Shown here: positions 1 through 5,926 of the stretch, in pieces
Layout of the letters: each line of letters starts with the position of its first letter
Position numbering within the stretch: the stretch's first letter is position 1
Origin: an uncultured Spirochaetaceae bacterium
GTDB taxonomy: Bacteria; Spirochaetota; Spirochaetia; Treponematales; UBA12059
Direction of reading: 5' to 3'
Assembly: GCA_938004315.1 (NCBI GenBank)
Contig: CALKWG010000324.1
Span: forward strand, 1-13,873
Length of the DNA: 13,873 bases
Notes under the pieces: model-generated
Seen by the model: the letters and a program-made list of their open reading frames with translations, nothing else
Databases searched by the model: none
What the model was told of the DNA's origin: nothing
Translations under genes and position numbers: made by a program

Positions 1-1
1 A

Positions 2-89
<88 letters not shown>

Positions 90-117
90 ATTCGCAACCG
101 GCGTCGTGTCGTCCGTA

Positions 118-202
118 CGGAGTAGGGGGGATTCGAACCCCCGGTACCTTACGGTACAACGGTTTTCAAGACCGCCTCCTTAAACCGCTCGGACACCACT
201 CC
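118..202 (-). tRNA. tRNA-Ser (anticodon UGA)
   Basis: An 85-nt class II tRNA on the minus strand. The acceptor 5' GGAGTGG pairs with CTACTCC (119-125) with one G-U pair, and the discriminator is G at 118. The anticodon loop CTTGAAA gives anticodon UGA, which reads UCA/UCG Ser codons. The variable arm is a short hairpin GTACC-GTAA-GGTAC. CCA is not encoded. It is the promoter-proximal member of a two-gene serine tRNA unit; the promoter is at 218-246. Confidence 0.96.
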
Positions 203-217
203 AAACCGTGCCGGGTC

Positions 218-246
218 ACCATAGTGAAAAGGACCCGCCTTGTCAA
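218..246 (-). promoter_or_regulatory. Promoter of the tRNA-Ser pair
   Basis: On the minus strand there is a perfect -35 TTGACA (241-246), a 17-nt spacer and a -10 TATGGT (218-223). Predicted transcription starts near 211, giving a leader of about 9 nt before the mature tRNA-Ser(UGA) 5' end at 202. This is one of the best sigma70-type promoters in the window. Its -35 lies in one arm of the palindrome at 242-263. Confidence 0.8.
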
Positions 247-263
247 TACCCCGGGGTTTTGAC
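242..263. repeat. Palindrome overlapping the tRNA promoter -35 and following the stop codon at 266
   Basis: The arms GTCAAtACCCC and GGGGTtTTGAC form a 22-bp near-perfect palindrome with one mismatch. It begins 2 bp past the stop codon of the 266-745 gene, so it could act as that gene's terminator hairpin, though it lacks a good U-tract. It also contains most of the tRNA promoter -35, so it could equally be an operator. Sequence alone does not decide. Confidence 0.45.
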
Positions 264-265
264 GG

Positions 266-745
266 CTATCCTACCAGGTAGCGGCCTATCTCGGCGAGCT
301 CGGGGAACTTGGACAGCACGGTCGGCCCGCGCCCGGCTTCTTCCTTATCGATCTCGACCACCTTGACGAAAAGCTTGTTCAGGGTGTCCGCCAGTATGTT
401 CAGGTTCGAGCCGAAGTTATTCACGACCATGTCCCTGAGCACGCGGTCCTGCGGCCCGATGCGCTCGGAGCCGGCCCCGTGGCGCAGGGCTTGGGAGGTC
501 TGCTTGCGCGCTACGTTCACGAAGCGGGCCATGGCCAGGATGAGCCTATAGAGCTCGTCCAAATGGTAGCCCTGATAACGATAATTAGCCGACTTCTCCG
601 TCAGCTCCTCGATGGCGTTCCATGCCGCGTTGTCCAACGGCAGGAGGGAGAGCGCGGCGCGCGTGAAGCGGTTCGAGATATTCGTCCTGTAGTGGTGCCC
701 GATGGTCTCGATGATCGAATAGACCTCGGGATTCTTGACCTGCAT
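266..745 (-). CDS. Conserved-looking hypothetical protein, 159 aa
   Basis: I do not recognise a named family. The protein is soluble, with no signal peptide or membrane segment, and is mostly helix-forming with mixed charge. Its N-terminus MQVKNPEVYSIIETIGHHYR, a tyrosine-rich stretch (SANYRYQGYHLDELYRL) and a basic segment (RFVNVARKQTSQ) look like a real globular protein, and base use matches neighbouring genes. I chose the ATG at 745. A GTG at 763 would add six residues (MLYTKI), but a TATACT hexamer lies at 752-757, which places the likely transcription start at the ATG. No Shine-Dalgarno is visible for either start. The gene diverges from the lipoprotein gene at 857. It may be a spirochaete-restricted family, which is only an inference. 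Confidence 0.8.
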   Translation of the reverse strand: MQVKNPEVYSIIETIGHHYRTNISNRFTRAALSLLPLDNAAWNAIEELTEKSANYRYQGYHLDELYRLILAMARFVNVARKQTSQALRHGAGSERIGPQDRVLRDMVVNNFGSNLNILADTLNKLFVKVVEIDKEEAGRGPTVLSKFPELAEIGRYLVG

Positions 746-751
746 GATCTT

Positions 752-780
752 AGTATACAGCACTTCGCCCGATAGCGCTA
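752..780 (-). promoter_or_regulatory. Candidate promoter for the 266-745 gene (leaderless geometry)
   Basis: The -10 TATACT (752-757) matches consensus at 5 of 6 positions. With a 17-nt spacer the -35 would be TAGCGC (775-780), which is poor. The -10 ends 6 nt before the ATG at 745, so transcription would start at or next to the A of the start codon. Confidence 0.4.
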
Positions 781-796
781 CGCCGGGGGGCGGCCC

Positions 797-810
797 GCCG
801 CTTCGGCGGC
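797..810. repeat. cUUCGg tetraloop hairpin in the divergent intergenic region
   Basis: A GCCGC stem, TTCG loop and GCGGC stem give a very stable 5-bp UUCG hairpin on the plus strand. It lies between the divergent genes starting at 745 and 857, upstream of the plus-strand -35. No T-tract follows it and its role is unknown. Confidence 0.4.
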
Positions 811-820
811 TACGATCCGG

Positions 821-850
821 TTGCGCAAGCGGCCTTCCGAAGGCTACTCT
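821..850 (+). promoter_or_regulatory. Candidate promoter for the solute-binding lipoprotein gene (leaderless geometry)
   Basis: TTGCGC (821-826), an 18-nt spacer and TACTCT (845-850), followed by 6 nt and then ATG at 857. The -10 keeps the key T1, A2 and T6 bases. The in-frame TTG at 821, which would otherwise look like an upstream start, is better read as the -35. Confidence 0.4.
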
Positions 851-856
851 GGCGCC

Positions 857-2155
857 ATGATCAGCCCGACCCCGCGCCGCTTCCCCGCCGCGCCCGCCCT
901 GGCGGCGGCCTGCGCCTTGGCCGCCGCGCTCGCCTTAGGCGGCTGCGGCTTCCTCGAGCCGACCGTAGCCGTGATGTATACCGACGTGCCCGAGCTAGCG
1001 CTCTACGCGGCCGCGTTCAACGGCGCGCAGTCCCGCTATCGCGTGCACGCCGTCTACGAGGAGAGCGTCTCCGCCGCCTTCGCGCGGAGCGCCTTCAGGG
1101 CCCGCGCCGACGCGAGCCTCGTCGCGGGGCGCTTCCTCAAGGGCTCCCAAGCCAAGGCGCAATACCAGGCGCTCGACCAGCTCTTCTCGGAGCTCCTCGT
1201 CAACCAAAGCGCCTTCTACCCCAGCCTCTTGGAGCTGGGCGTCATCGACGGACGCCAGCTACTCCTGCCCGTCTCCTTCAACCTCCCGCTCATCCTCTTC
1301 CCCTCGGGCCTGGACGCGTCGCTGTCGGACAACTTCGTCATACGGCTGGACGAGCTTAAAACTCTCGGGGCCGCCTTCAACGAGACGACGAGGGCCGGCG
1401 CGACGACGAAAATGGGCTTCTCGCCGCGCTGGTACCCGTCCTTCATCTACGAGGCGCTCAGGCTGTACGGGGTCGAATTCGCGGAGTCCGCGCCGCTCGA
1501 GTGGAGCCAGCAGGGCCTCGAAGCCGGCCTCAAGGCCCTGCGCGCCTGGTCGGACGAGGCCAACGGCGGGGCGGCCGCGGAGGACGACTTCAAGTTCAAG
1601 TACCTCTACGTCCCGCCGCACCGTTCCGTGCAGGAGGGACGCATCCGCTTCGCCCCGAACGACTCGTCGCGATACTTCCTTATCCCCGGCGAACGCCGCG
1701 ACAACCTGTCGTTCCGCTGGCTCTCCAAGGACGGGACGGTCATGGCGGCCGACGACCCGGTCTACATAGGCATACCGCGCCGCGCCCGCGCCAAGAACGC
1801 GGCCGAGACCTTCTTAAAGTGGCTGTACTCCGAGGAGACGCAGCGGGGCCTCCTCGAGGAGGCTAGGCGGACGCGCGCCATGGAGTCGTCATTCGGCATA
1901 GCCGGCGGCTTCTCCGCCCTGCGCACGGTGAGCGAGAAATTCTTCCCGCTCTACTACCCTTCCATGCTCGGCCGCATGCCGCCTTCGTCGCTGCTACGCG
2001 TTTCCCCGGCGCTACCCAGCGCCTGGCCGTCCATGAAGGACGAGGCCATACTCCCCTTCCTGGAGGAGGCGGCCGGGGCCGCGCCGCCGGCCGATCTAAA
2101 GGCCGAGCTCGAGCGGCGGCTCTTAGCCTGGCAAAAGCGCCGGGCCGGCTCCTAG
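857..2155 (+). CDS. Extracellular solute-binding lipoprotein of an ABC transporter (family 1 type), 432 aa
   Basis: Probable lipid-anchored periplasmic binding protein delivering an unknown solute, perhaps a sugar or oligosaccharide, to an ABC importer. A basic N-region (PTPRR), an Ala/Leu hydrophobic core and the lipobox LALGGC place the lipidated Cys at residue 30. The mature protein starts a beta strand, VAVMYTDVPELALYAAAFN, as in family 1 binding proteins. Near residues 316-330, AETFLKWLYSEETQ is the helix typical of this family's C-terminal lobe. The ATG at 857 is chosen because it starts a normal signal peptide; an upstream in-frame TTG (821) would add 12 hydrophilic residues and coincides with a -35 element. 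No permease or ATPase genes adjoin it, so it is an orphan here. Its 3' end overlaps the convergent dus gene by 33 bp. Substrate cannot be assigned. Confidence 0.85.
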   Translation: MISPTPRRFPAAPALAAACALAAALALGGCGFLEPTVAVMYTDVPELALYAAAFNGAQSRYRVHAVYEESVSAAFARSAFRARADASLVAGRFLKGSQAKAQYQALDQLFSELLVNQSAFYPSLLELGVIDGRQLLLPVSFNLPLILFPSGLDASLSDNFVIRLDELKTLGAAFNETTRAGATTKMGFSPRWYPSFIYEALRLYGVEFAESAPLEWSQQGLEAGLKALRAWSDEANGGAAAEDDFKFKYLYVPPHRSVQEGRIRFAPNDSSRYFLIPGERRDNLSFRWLSKDGTVMAADDPVYIGIPRRARAKNAAETFLKWLYSEETQRGLLEEARRTRAMESSFGIAGGFSALRTVSEKFFPLYYPSMLGRMPPSSLLRVSPALPSAWPSMKDEAILPFLEEAAGAAPPADLKAELERRLLAWQKRRAGS

Positions 2156-3154
2156 CTCCGCGGCGGCCCGCTCCCAGGCGGCGAAGAACCCCTCGTAGTC
2201 GGCGGGCGTCGCGCAGCCGACGGCCATGGCCCTGAGCGCCGCCCCGCCGCGCAGGCCCTTCAGGTAGGCGCAGGCCTGCTTGCGGAACTCCACGCAGGCC
2301 GTCCGCTCGTTGTAGTACTTGAGGGACAGGCCGAAGTGCCTACGAGCCGCGGCCAGGCGCTCGGCCGAGCCCGCTAAGGGCTCGGCCAGCCCGGCCATAG
2401 CCGCGCGGGCCCGCGCGAAGATGAAGGGGTCGCCCATGGCGCCGCGGGCGAACATGACCGCGACCGGCCCCGGCTTGCCGTCGGGCCGGGGCGAAAGGAT
2501 ATCCACGGCGTCGGCGGCCGAGAAGAGGTCGCCTGAGGCGAAGAGCGGCACCGGGATCGCGGCGGCCAGGGTATAGAAAGCCTCTCGGTCGGCCTTGCCC
2601 GCGTAGCCCTGGGCCCGCGTCCGCGCGTGCAGGGTGATAGCGGCCGCCCCGCCCCGGACCGCGGCGTCGGCGGCCTCCAGGTAGTTGATCGACGACTCGT
2701 CCCAGCCTAAGCGTATCTTGGCCGTAACCGGCAGGCCGCTCGATTCAGCCATGGCGCGCACGATGGCCTCGATACGGGCCGGGTCGCGCATCAGGGCGGA
2801 GCCCGCCCCGGTCTTGACGATCTTGGGTACCGGGCAGCCGCAGTTCAGGTCCAGGACGGCCGGCTTCCAGCGCTCGGCGACCATCGCCGCCGCCTTCCCC
2901 AGCGTCTCCGGGGAGGGCCCGAAAAGCTGGATCGCGTAGTCGCCCTCGGCCTCGTCGCGCTCCATGAGGACCTCGGTCTTACCCGAGCCGCGGACCAGGG
3001 CCTCCGCGCTGACCATCTCGGTGAAGGCCAGGTCGCAGCCGAGCTCGGCGCAGACGGCGCGGTAGGCGGCGTCCGAATAGCCGGCCGTCGGCGCCAAGAA
3101 GAGGTTCCCCTTGGCGCGAAAGCCTCCGATATCGACGGGTCGGTGCAGGTCCAT
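2123..3154 (-). CDS. dus: tRNA-dihydrouridine synthase (Dus family), 343 aa
   Basis: FMN- and NADPH-dependent reduction of uridine to dihydrouridine in tRNA D-loops, in the cytoplasm. The TIM-barrel N-terminus carries APTAGYSD (21-28, usually APMAGVTD). Then come the catalytic motif NCGCPVPK with Cys107, Lys146 in VTAKIRLGW, His176 in TLHARTR and the flavin-phosphate region SGD (207-209). RGAMGDPFIF (238-247) corresponds to the usual RGAxGNPWIF, with Asp in place of Asn. Length is normal for the family. The start is supported by AGGAGA (3161-3166), 6 nt before ATG. Layout is closest to DusB-type enzymes, but the subfamily cannot be fixed by eye. The gene lies downstream of tatD on the same strand, separated by a terminator, and overlaps the convergent lipoprotein gene. 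No clear promoter of its own is seen, so it may depend on readthrough. Confidence 0.96.
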   Translation of the reverse strand: MDLHRPVDIGGFRAKGNLFLAPTAGYSDAAYRAVCAELGCDLAFTEMVSAEALVRGSGKTEVLMERDEAEGDYAIQLFGPSPETLGKAAAMVAERWKPAVLDLNCGCPVPKIVKTGAGSALMRDPARIEAIVRAMAESSGLPVTAKIRLGWDESSINYLEAADAAVRGGAAAITLHARTRAQGYAGKADREAFYTLAAAIPVPLFASGDLFSAADAVDILSPRPDGKPGPVAVMFARGAMGDPFIFARARAAMAGLAEPLAGSAERLAAARRHFGLSLKYYNERTACVEFRKQACAYLKGLRGGAALRAMAVGCATPADYEGFFAAWERAAAELGAGPALLPG

Positions 3155-3194
3155 GCTCAGTCTCCTAGCGAAGCCCGCGGGGCGCTTGCCGACT

Positions 3195-3220
3195 AAAAAA
3201 GGCGGCCGCTAGCGGCCGCC
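3195..3220 (-). terminator. Rho-independent terminator after the TatD gene
   Basis: A perfect palindrome at 3201-3220 (stem GGCGGCCG, loop CTAG, stem CGGCCGCC) is followed on the minus strand by six Ts (3195-3200). It sits 25 nt past the TatD stop codon and is the only canonical T-tailed terminator in the window. Confidence 0.88.
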
Positions 3221-3245
3221 CCGTGAGCGCGAATCGATTCCCCGC

Positions 3246-4019
3246 TTATGGCTGAAGGCGGAAGAAGCGGCAGGCGTTCTCGTAGGTAGCCTGGGCTACG
3301 TCCTCGACCGGCAGGTCCAGGAGCATGGCCAGCTCGTCGACCGTGGCCGGCAGGTATTCGGGCTTATTCCGCTTCCCGCGGTACTTGGACGGTACCATGA
3401 ACGGCGCCTCCGACTCCACCAGGATGCGGTCGAGCGGGAGCTCGCGCACCGTGTCGTGCAGGTTGCGCGCGTTGCGATAGGTCAGGTTGCCCGCGAACGA
3501 GAAGTAGACGTTCAAGTCCAGGGCGCGCCGGGCGTACTCGGCGTCCTCGGAGTAGCAATGCAGTACCGCGCCGGCCGGCGGCATGCGGTCGCGCAGGACG
3601 TCCAGGACGTCCTTGCCCGCCTCGCGGTTATGGATGATGACCGGCAGGTCGTGCCTGGCGGCTATGTCGAGCTGGTCGATGAAGAGCTCGATCTGGCTAT
3701 CCTTGTCGCCGTAGCGATGGAAGTAATCCAAGCCGATCTCGCCGACGGCCGCCACGCGGGGCAGCTTCAGGGCCTCCTCGAGCTTGGCGCGCCAATCGCG
3801 GCCGGGGCTGGCGACCTCGGAAGGGGAGACGCCGGCCGCGAAATAGACGTGGTCTGCCGTTTTTAGGTTCTCGTACACCTGGAAGAAGTCGGCCAGGCTG
3901 TTGCAGATGCTGATGAGGCGGGCCACGCCGACCTGTTTGGCCTGCTGGCATACGAGGAGCTGTTCGATCGGGTCATCGTAGATGAGCCCGATGTGGGCAT
4001 GAGTGTCGAAATAACGCAT
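3246..4019 (-). CDS. TatD-family metal-dependent hydrolase (probable DNase), 257 aa
   Basis: TatD proteins are amidohydrolase-fold, divalent-metal 3'-5' exonucleases/DNases. Visible motifs are DTHAHIG with metal ligands His7 and His9, GEIGLDYF with Glu94, PVIIHNRE with His130, VLHCYS with His154, and the family signature VPSKYRGKRNKPEYL near 209-223. The final acidic ligand, normally Asp in ETD(S/A)P, is Glu204 in VESEAPF. Length is normal. I start at the ATG at 4019, preceded by GGAAG and giving the family-standard N-terminus MRYFDTHAH; the frame runs on to a TTG at 4100, but that region is the promoter and 5' UTR. A promoter inside an inverted repeat lies upstream, and a terminator follows. 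Metal use and activity with Glu204 are untested. Confidence 0.94.
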   Translation of the reverse strand: MRYFDTHAHIGLIYDDPIEQLLVCQQAKQVGVARLISICNSLADFFQVYENLKTADHVYFAAGVSPSEVASPGRDWRAKLEEALKLPRVAAVGEIGLDYFHRYGDKDSQIELFIDQLDIAARHDLPVIIHNREAGKDVLDVLRDRMPPAGAVLHCYSEDAEYARRALDLNVYFSFAGNLTYRNARNLHDTVRELPLDRILVESEAPFMVPSKYRGKRNKPEYLPATVDELAMLLDLPVEDVAQATYENACRFFRLQP

Positions 4020-4059
4020 CTGTCTTCCAATGGGAATGATGATGAGGGAGCCCGTAACG

Positions 4060-4084
4060 GGTACCGTTAATCTAACACGGTACC
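4060..4084. promoter_or_regulatory. Inverted repeat spanning the TatD promoter -10 (possible operator)
   Basis: The arms GGTACCGT (4060-4067) and ACGGTACC (4077-4084) are perfect 8-bp inverted repeats separated by 9 bp. The -10 hexamer lies in that gap. A second, overlapping palindrome CCCGTaACGGG sits at 4051-4061. The symmetry around the promoter suggests a dimeric repressor site, or a hairpin in the 5' end of the transcript. No cognate regulator can be named. Confidence 0.45.
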
Positions 4085-4097
4085 ATCGGGGCGTCAA
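4069..4097 (-). promoter_or_regulatory. Promoter of the TatD gene
   Basis: TTGACG (4092-4097), a 17-nt spacer and TAGATT (4069-4074) on the minus strand. Transcription would start near 4062, giving a 5' UTR of about 43 nt with a GGAAG ribosome binding site just before the ATG at 4019. Confidence 0.7.
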
Positions 4098-4164
4098 CAA
4101 TAAGCCGCGCGGGGCTTTTTGCGCCTTAGACCGTTGCGCGCCGCGCGTTCATCGAGTAATCTGA

Positions 4165-4173
4165 TGCTATAAA
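4165..4173 (+). promoter_or_regulatory. Candidate extended -10 promoter upstream of the triple hairpin
   Basis: TGCTATAAA is a good extended -10 element (TGn plus TATAAA), but no convincing -35 is present. Transcription would start near 4180, so the RNA would contain the hairpin cluster and then the GHKL-HDOD gene, with a leader of roughly 175 nt. Confidence 0.35.
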
Positions 4174-4176
4174 GAG

Positions 4177-4303
4177 GCTCTTTCAAAACTCAGCGAGTTT
4201 TGAAAGAGCTACCCTAGAAAACTGCGATTGGGCGCAGCGTTTGCAACGCAAACGCAAGCAATCGCAAAGCCAATTTCAAAAGTAACCAACTTTTAAAATT
4301 GGC
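4177..4303. repeat. Cluster of three long hairpins in an AT-rich island
   Basis: Three successive inverted repeats fill most of the TatD/HDOD gap. Hairpin 1 (4177-4209) has a perfect 15-bp stem, GCTCTTTCAAAACTC, with loop AGC. Hairpin 2 (4224-4265) has outer arms GCGATTG/CAATCGC and inner perfect arms GCGTTTGC/GCAAACGC around loop AAC. Hairpin 3 (4269-4303) pairs GCCAATTTCAAAAGT with ACTTTTAAAATTGGC at 14 of 15 positions around a 5-nt loop. Arms 1 and 3 share TTTCAAAA. The region is much richer in A/T than its surroundings. It contains no ORF, no T-tailed terminator and no terminal inverted repeat around the whole unit. It could be a mobile intergenic repeat (REP- or MITE-like) or a structured leader or small RNA. 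Confidence 0.75.
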
Positions 4304-4320
4304 TAAAAATGGCATAAAGT
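4292..4320 (+). promoter_or_regulatory. Candidate promoter for the GHKL-HDOD gene
   Basis: TTTAAA (4292-4297), a 17-nt spacer and TAAAGT (4315-4320), each matching consensus at 4 of 6. The -35 is inside the right arm of hairpin 3, so hairpin extrusion or protein binding there could affect initiation. The start would be near 4327, followed by an AGGGG ribosome binding site (4341-4345) and ATG at 4354. Confidence 0.35.
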
Positions 4321-4353
4321 TCGGCCGGCGCGGCTAGCTAAGGGGTAATCATC

Positions 4354-5880
4354 ATGGCGGGTAACGAATTAGTCGTAGACGTAGCGAAGATCAAGAAGGC
4401 GGCGCACAGCGCCATACCGCTGACCATCACCACCTATACCCTGCCCCACGAGATCGAGGTCTACATGGAATCGGTCCTCGAGGTCTTCCTCGGGGAGCTC
4501 GGCCAGGCCAAGATCAAGGATTACCTGGTCTACTGCCTGCGCGAGCTGGCGGTGAACGCCAAGAAGGCCAATACCAAGCGCGTCTACTTCGAGACCCGCG
4601 GCCTGGATCTCGCCGACCCGACCGAATACGAAGAGGGCATGAAGAGCTTCAAGAGCGACACCCTCGAGAACATCAACTACTACCTTCAGAAGCAGAAGGA
4701 GAAGCAGTACTACATCAAGATCATCTTCCAGGCGCGCGGTTCCAACGTCACCCTGGAGGTGCGCAACAATTCCCAGCTCAACCGCACCGAATACCTGCGC
4801 ATCCAGGACAAGCTGGCCCGCTCGCGCAAATACACCTCCTTAGAGGAGGCCATGGCCCAGGTCTTGGACTCCAGCGAGGGCGCGGGCCTGGGCCTGGTCA
4901 TCCTCGTGCTCATGCTTAAGAAGATGGGCCTGGACGAAGACTGCTTCGACATCCGCGTGGAGAACGGCGAGACCGTAGCCCGCATCACCGTGCCGGTGGC
5001 CGCCACCAAGATAGAGAGCCTCTCGACCCTGACCGACGAGATCGTCAAGCGCATCACGAGCCTGCCGCAGTTCCCGGAGAACATCCTGGCCATACAGCGC
5101 TTGATCGGCGACCCCAAGAGCGAGATGATCGAGATAGCCAGGCACATCTCCACCGACCCGGCCATGACCGCCGACCTCCTGAAGCTCGTGAACTCCGCGC
5201 AGTTCATGCTGCCGCGCCGCGTGGACAACATCGTGGACGCGGTCAAGCTCGTGGGCCTGCGGGGCATCAAGAACCTGCTCTTCTCCTATGGCTCGCAGAA
5301 GATCCTCGGCGGCGAGCACGGCATGGACCAGAAGTCGCTCTGGGAGCACAGCTATCGCTCGGCCTACTACGCCTACAACCTAGCCAAGAACTTCAAGCCG
5401 TCCAACCGCGCCTTGCAGGACGACGCCTACGTGGGCGGCATGCTGCACGATATGGGCAAGATCATCTTCAGCGCCGTGCATCCGCAGCTCCTGGACCATA
5501 TCCGCTCCTTCTGCCGGCAAAAGGGCATAGACGAGCGCACCTTCGAGGACCTCTCGGGCGGTATGAACCACGCCGAGATCGGCGCCCGGGTGGCCGAGAA
5601 GTGGAATTTCCCCGAGTCGCTCGTGGCGGCGATACGCTTCCACCACGAACCGGCCTTGATGACCACGGACCACAAGGACGTCGCCTTTACCGTGTACCTG
5701 GCCAACGCCTTCTGCGAGTACGAGATCGGCGGCATGACCTTCGACCAGATGGATAAGCTCGTGCTGCAGGACTTCGGCTTCCAGTCCGAGAAGCAGTTCG
5801 CCAAGACCGTCGAGCAGTTCGGCGAGGGCTTCCGCCAGGAGACCGTCAAGCAGCGCGAGGCGGCGCTCAAGAGCCGCTAG
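4354..5880 (+). CDS. GHKL ATPase-like domain fused to HDOD domain, 508 aa
   Basis: Probable cytoplasmic signalling protein. Residues about 25-215 resemble a histidine-kinase-type ATPase: an N-box-like LRELAVNAKKAN (Glu64, Asn68), a degenerate D-box EVRNNSQ (135-141) and a G-box SSEGAGLGL (173-181). No phosphoacceptor-His domain precedes it. Residues about 230-440 form an HDOD domain (ISTDPAMTADLLKLVNSAQF, VDAVKLVGLRGIKNLL). Unusually, candidate metal ligands persist: His332, His365-Asp366 in LHDMGK, His406 and His430/431. HDOD proteins usually lack a full HD set, so hydrolase activity is possible but unproven. AGGGG lies 8 nt before ATG. The gene stands alone; a three-hairpin region precedes it. 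Partner and ligand are unknown. The ATPase part may bind nucleotide, or act as a serine-kinase-like module. Confidence 0.88.
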   Translation: MAGNELVVDVAKIKKAAHSAIPLTITTYTLPHEIEVYMESVLEVFLGELGQAKIKDYLVYCLRELAVNAKKANTKRVYFETRGLDLADPTEYEEGMKSFKSDTLENINYYLQKQKEKQYYIKIIFQARGSNVTLEVRNNSQLNRTEYLRIQDKLARSRKYTSLEEAMAQVLDSSEGAGLGLVILVLMLKKMGLDEDCFDIRVENGETVARITVPVAATKIESLSTLTDEIVKRITSLPQFPENILAIQRLIGDPKSEMIEIARHISTDPAMTADLLKLVNSAQFMLPRRVDNIVDAVKLVGLRGIKNLLFSYGSQKILGGEHGMDQKSLWEHSYRSAYYAYNLAKNFKPSNRALQDDAYVGGMLHDMGKIIFSAVHPQLLDHIRSFCRQKGIDERTFEDLSGGMNHAEIGARVAEKWNFPESLVAAIRFHHEPALMTTDHKDVAFTVYLANAFCEYEIGGMTFDQMDKLVLQDFGFQSEKQFAKTVEQFGEGFRQETVKQREAALKSR

Positions 5881-5896
5881 CCCGCGCGCGCGCCTC

Positions 5897-5918
5897 AGGC
5901 CCGGCCGGCGCCGGGCCT
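5897..5918. terminator. GC-rich hairpin between convergent genes
   Basis: Perfect 9-bp arms AGGCCCGGC and GCCGGGCCT around loop CGGC, centred in the 46-bp gap between the convergent HDOD and symporter genes. It has no T-tract in either direction, so it would be an atypical bidirectional terminator or a transcript-end stabiliser. A related hairpin occurs at 12539-12554. Confidence 0.5.
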
Positions 5919-5926
5919 CCTCAGTT

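Noticed and set aside
141..162. GGTACC/GGTAC motif resembling the TatD promoter repeat
   Set aside because: It is the variable-arm stem of tRNA-Ser(UGA) and needs no other explanation.
4102..4120. AAGCC-GCGCGG-GGCTT followed by Ts, looking like a plus-strand terminator
   Set aside because: No plus-strand gene lies upstream that would end here, and the stem is only 5 bp; it is probably chance or a relic.
4177..4303. Insertion sequence or MITE with terminal inverted repeats
   Set aside because: Outer ends are not convincingly complementary to each other, no transposase remnant is seen, and the flanking ATAAAG strings are not directly adjacent on both sides. I keep it as an unclassified hairpin cluster.
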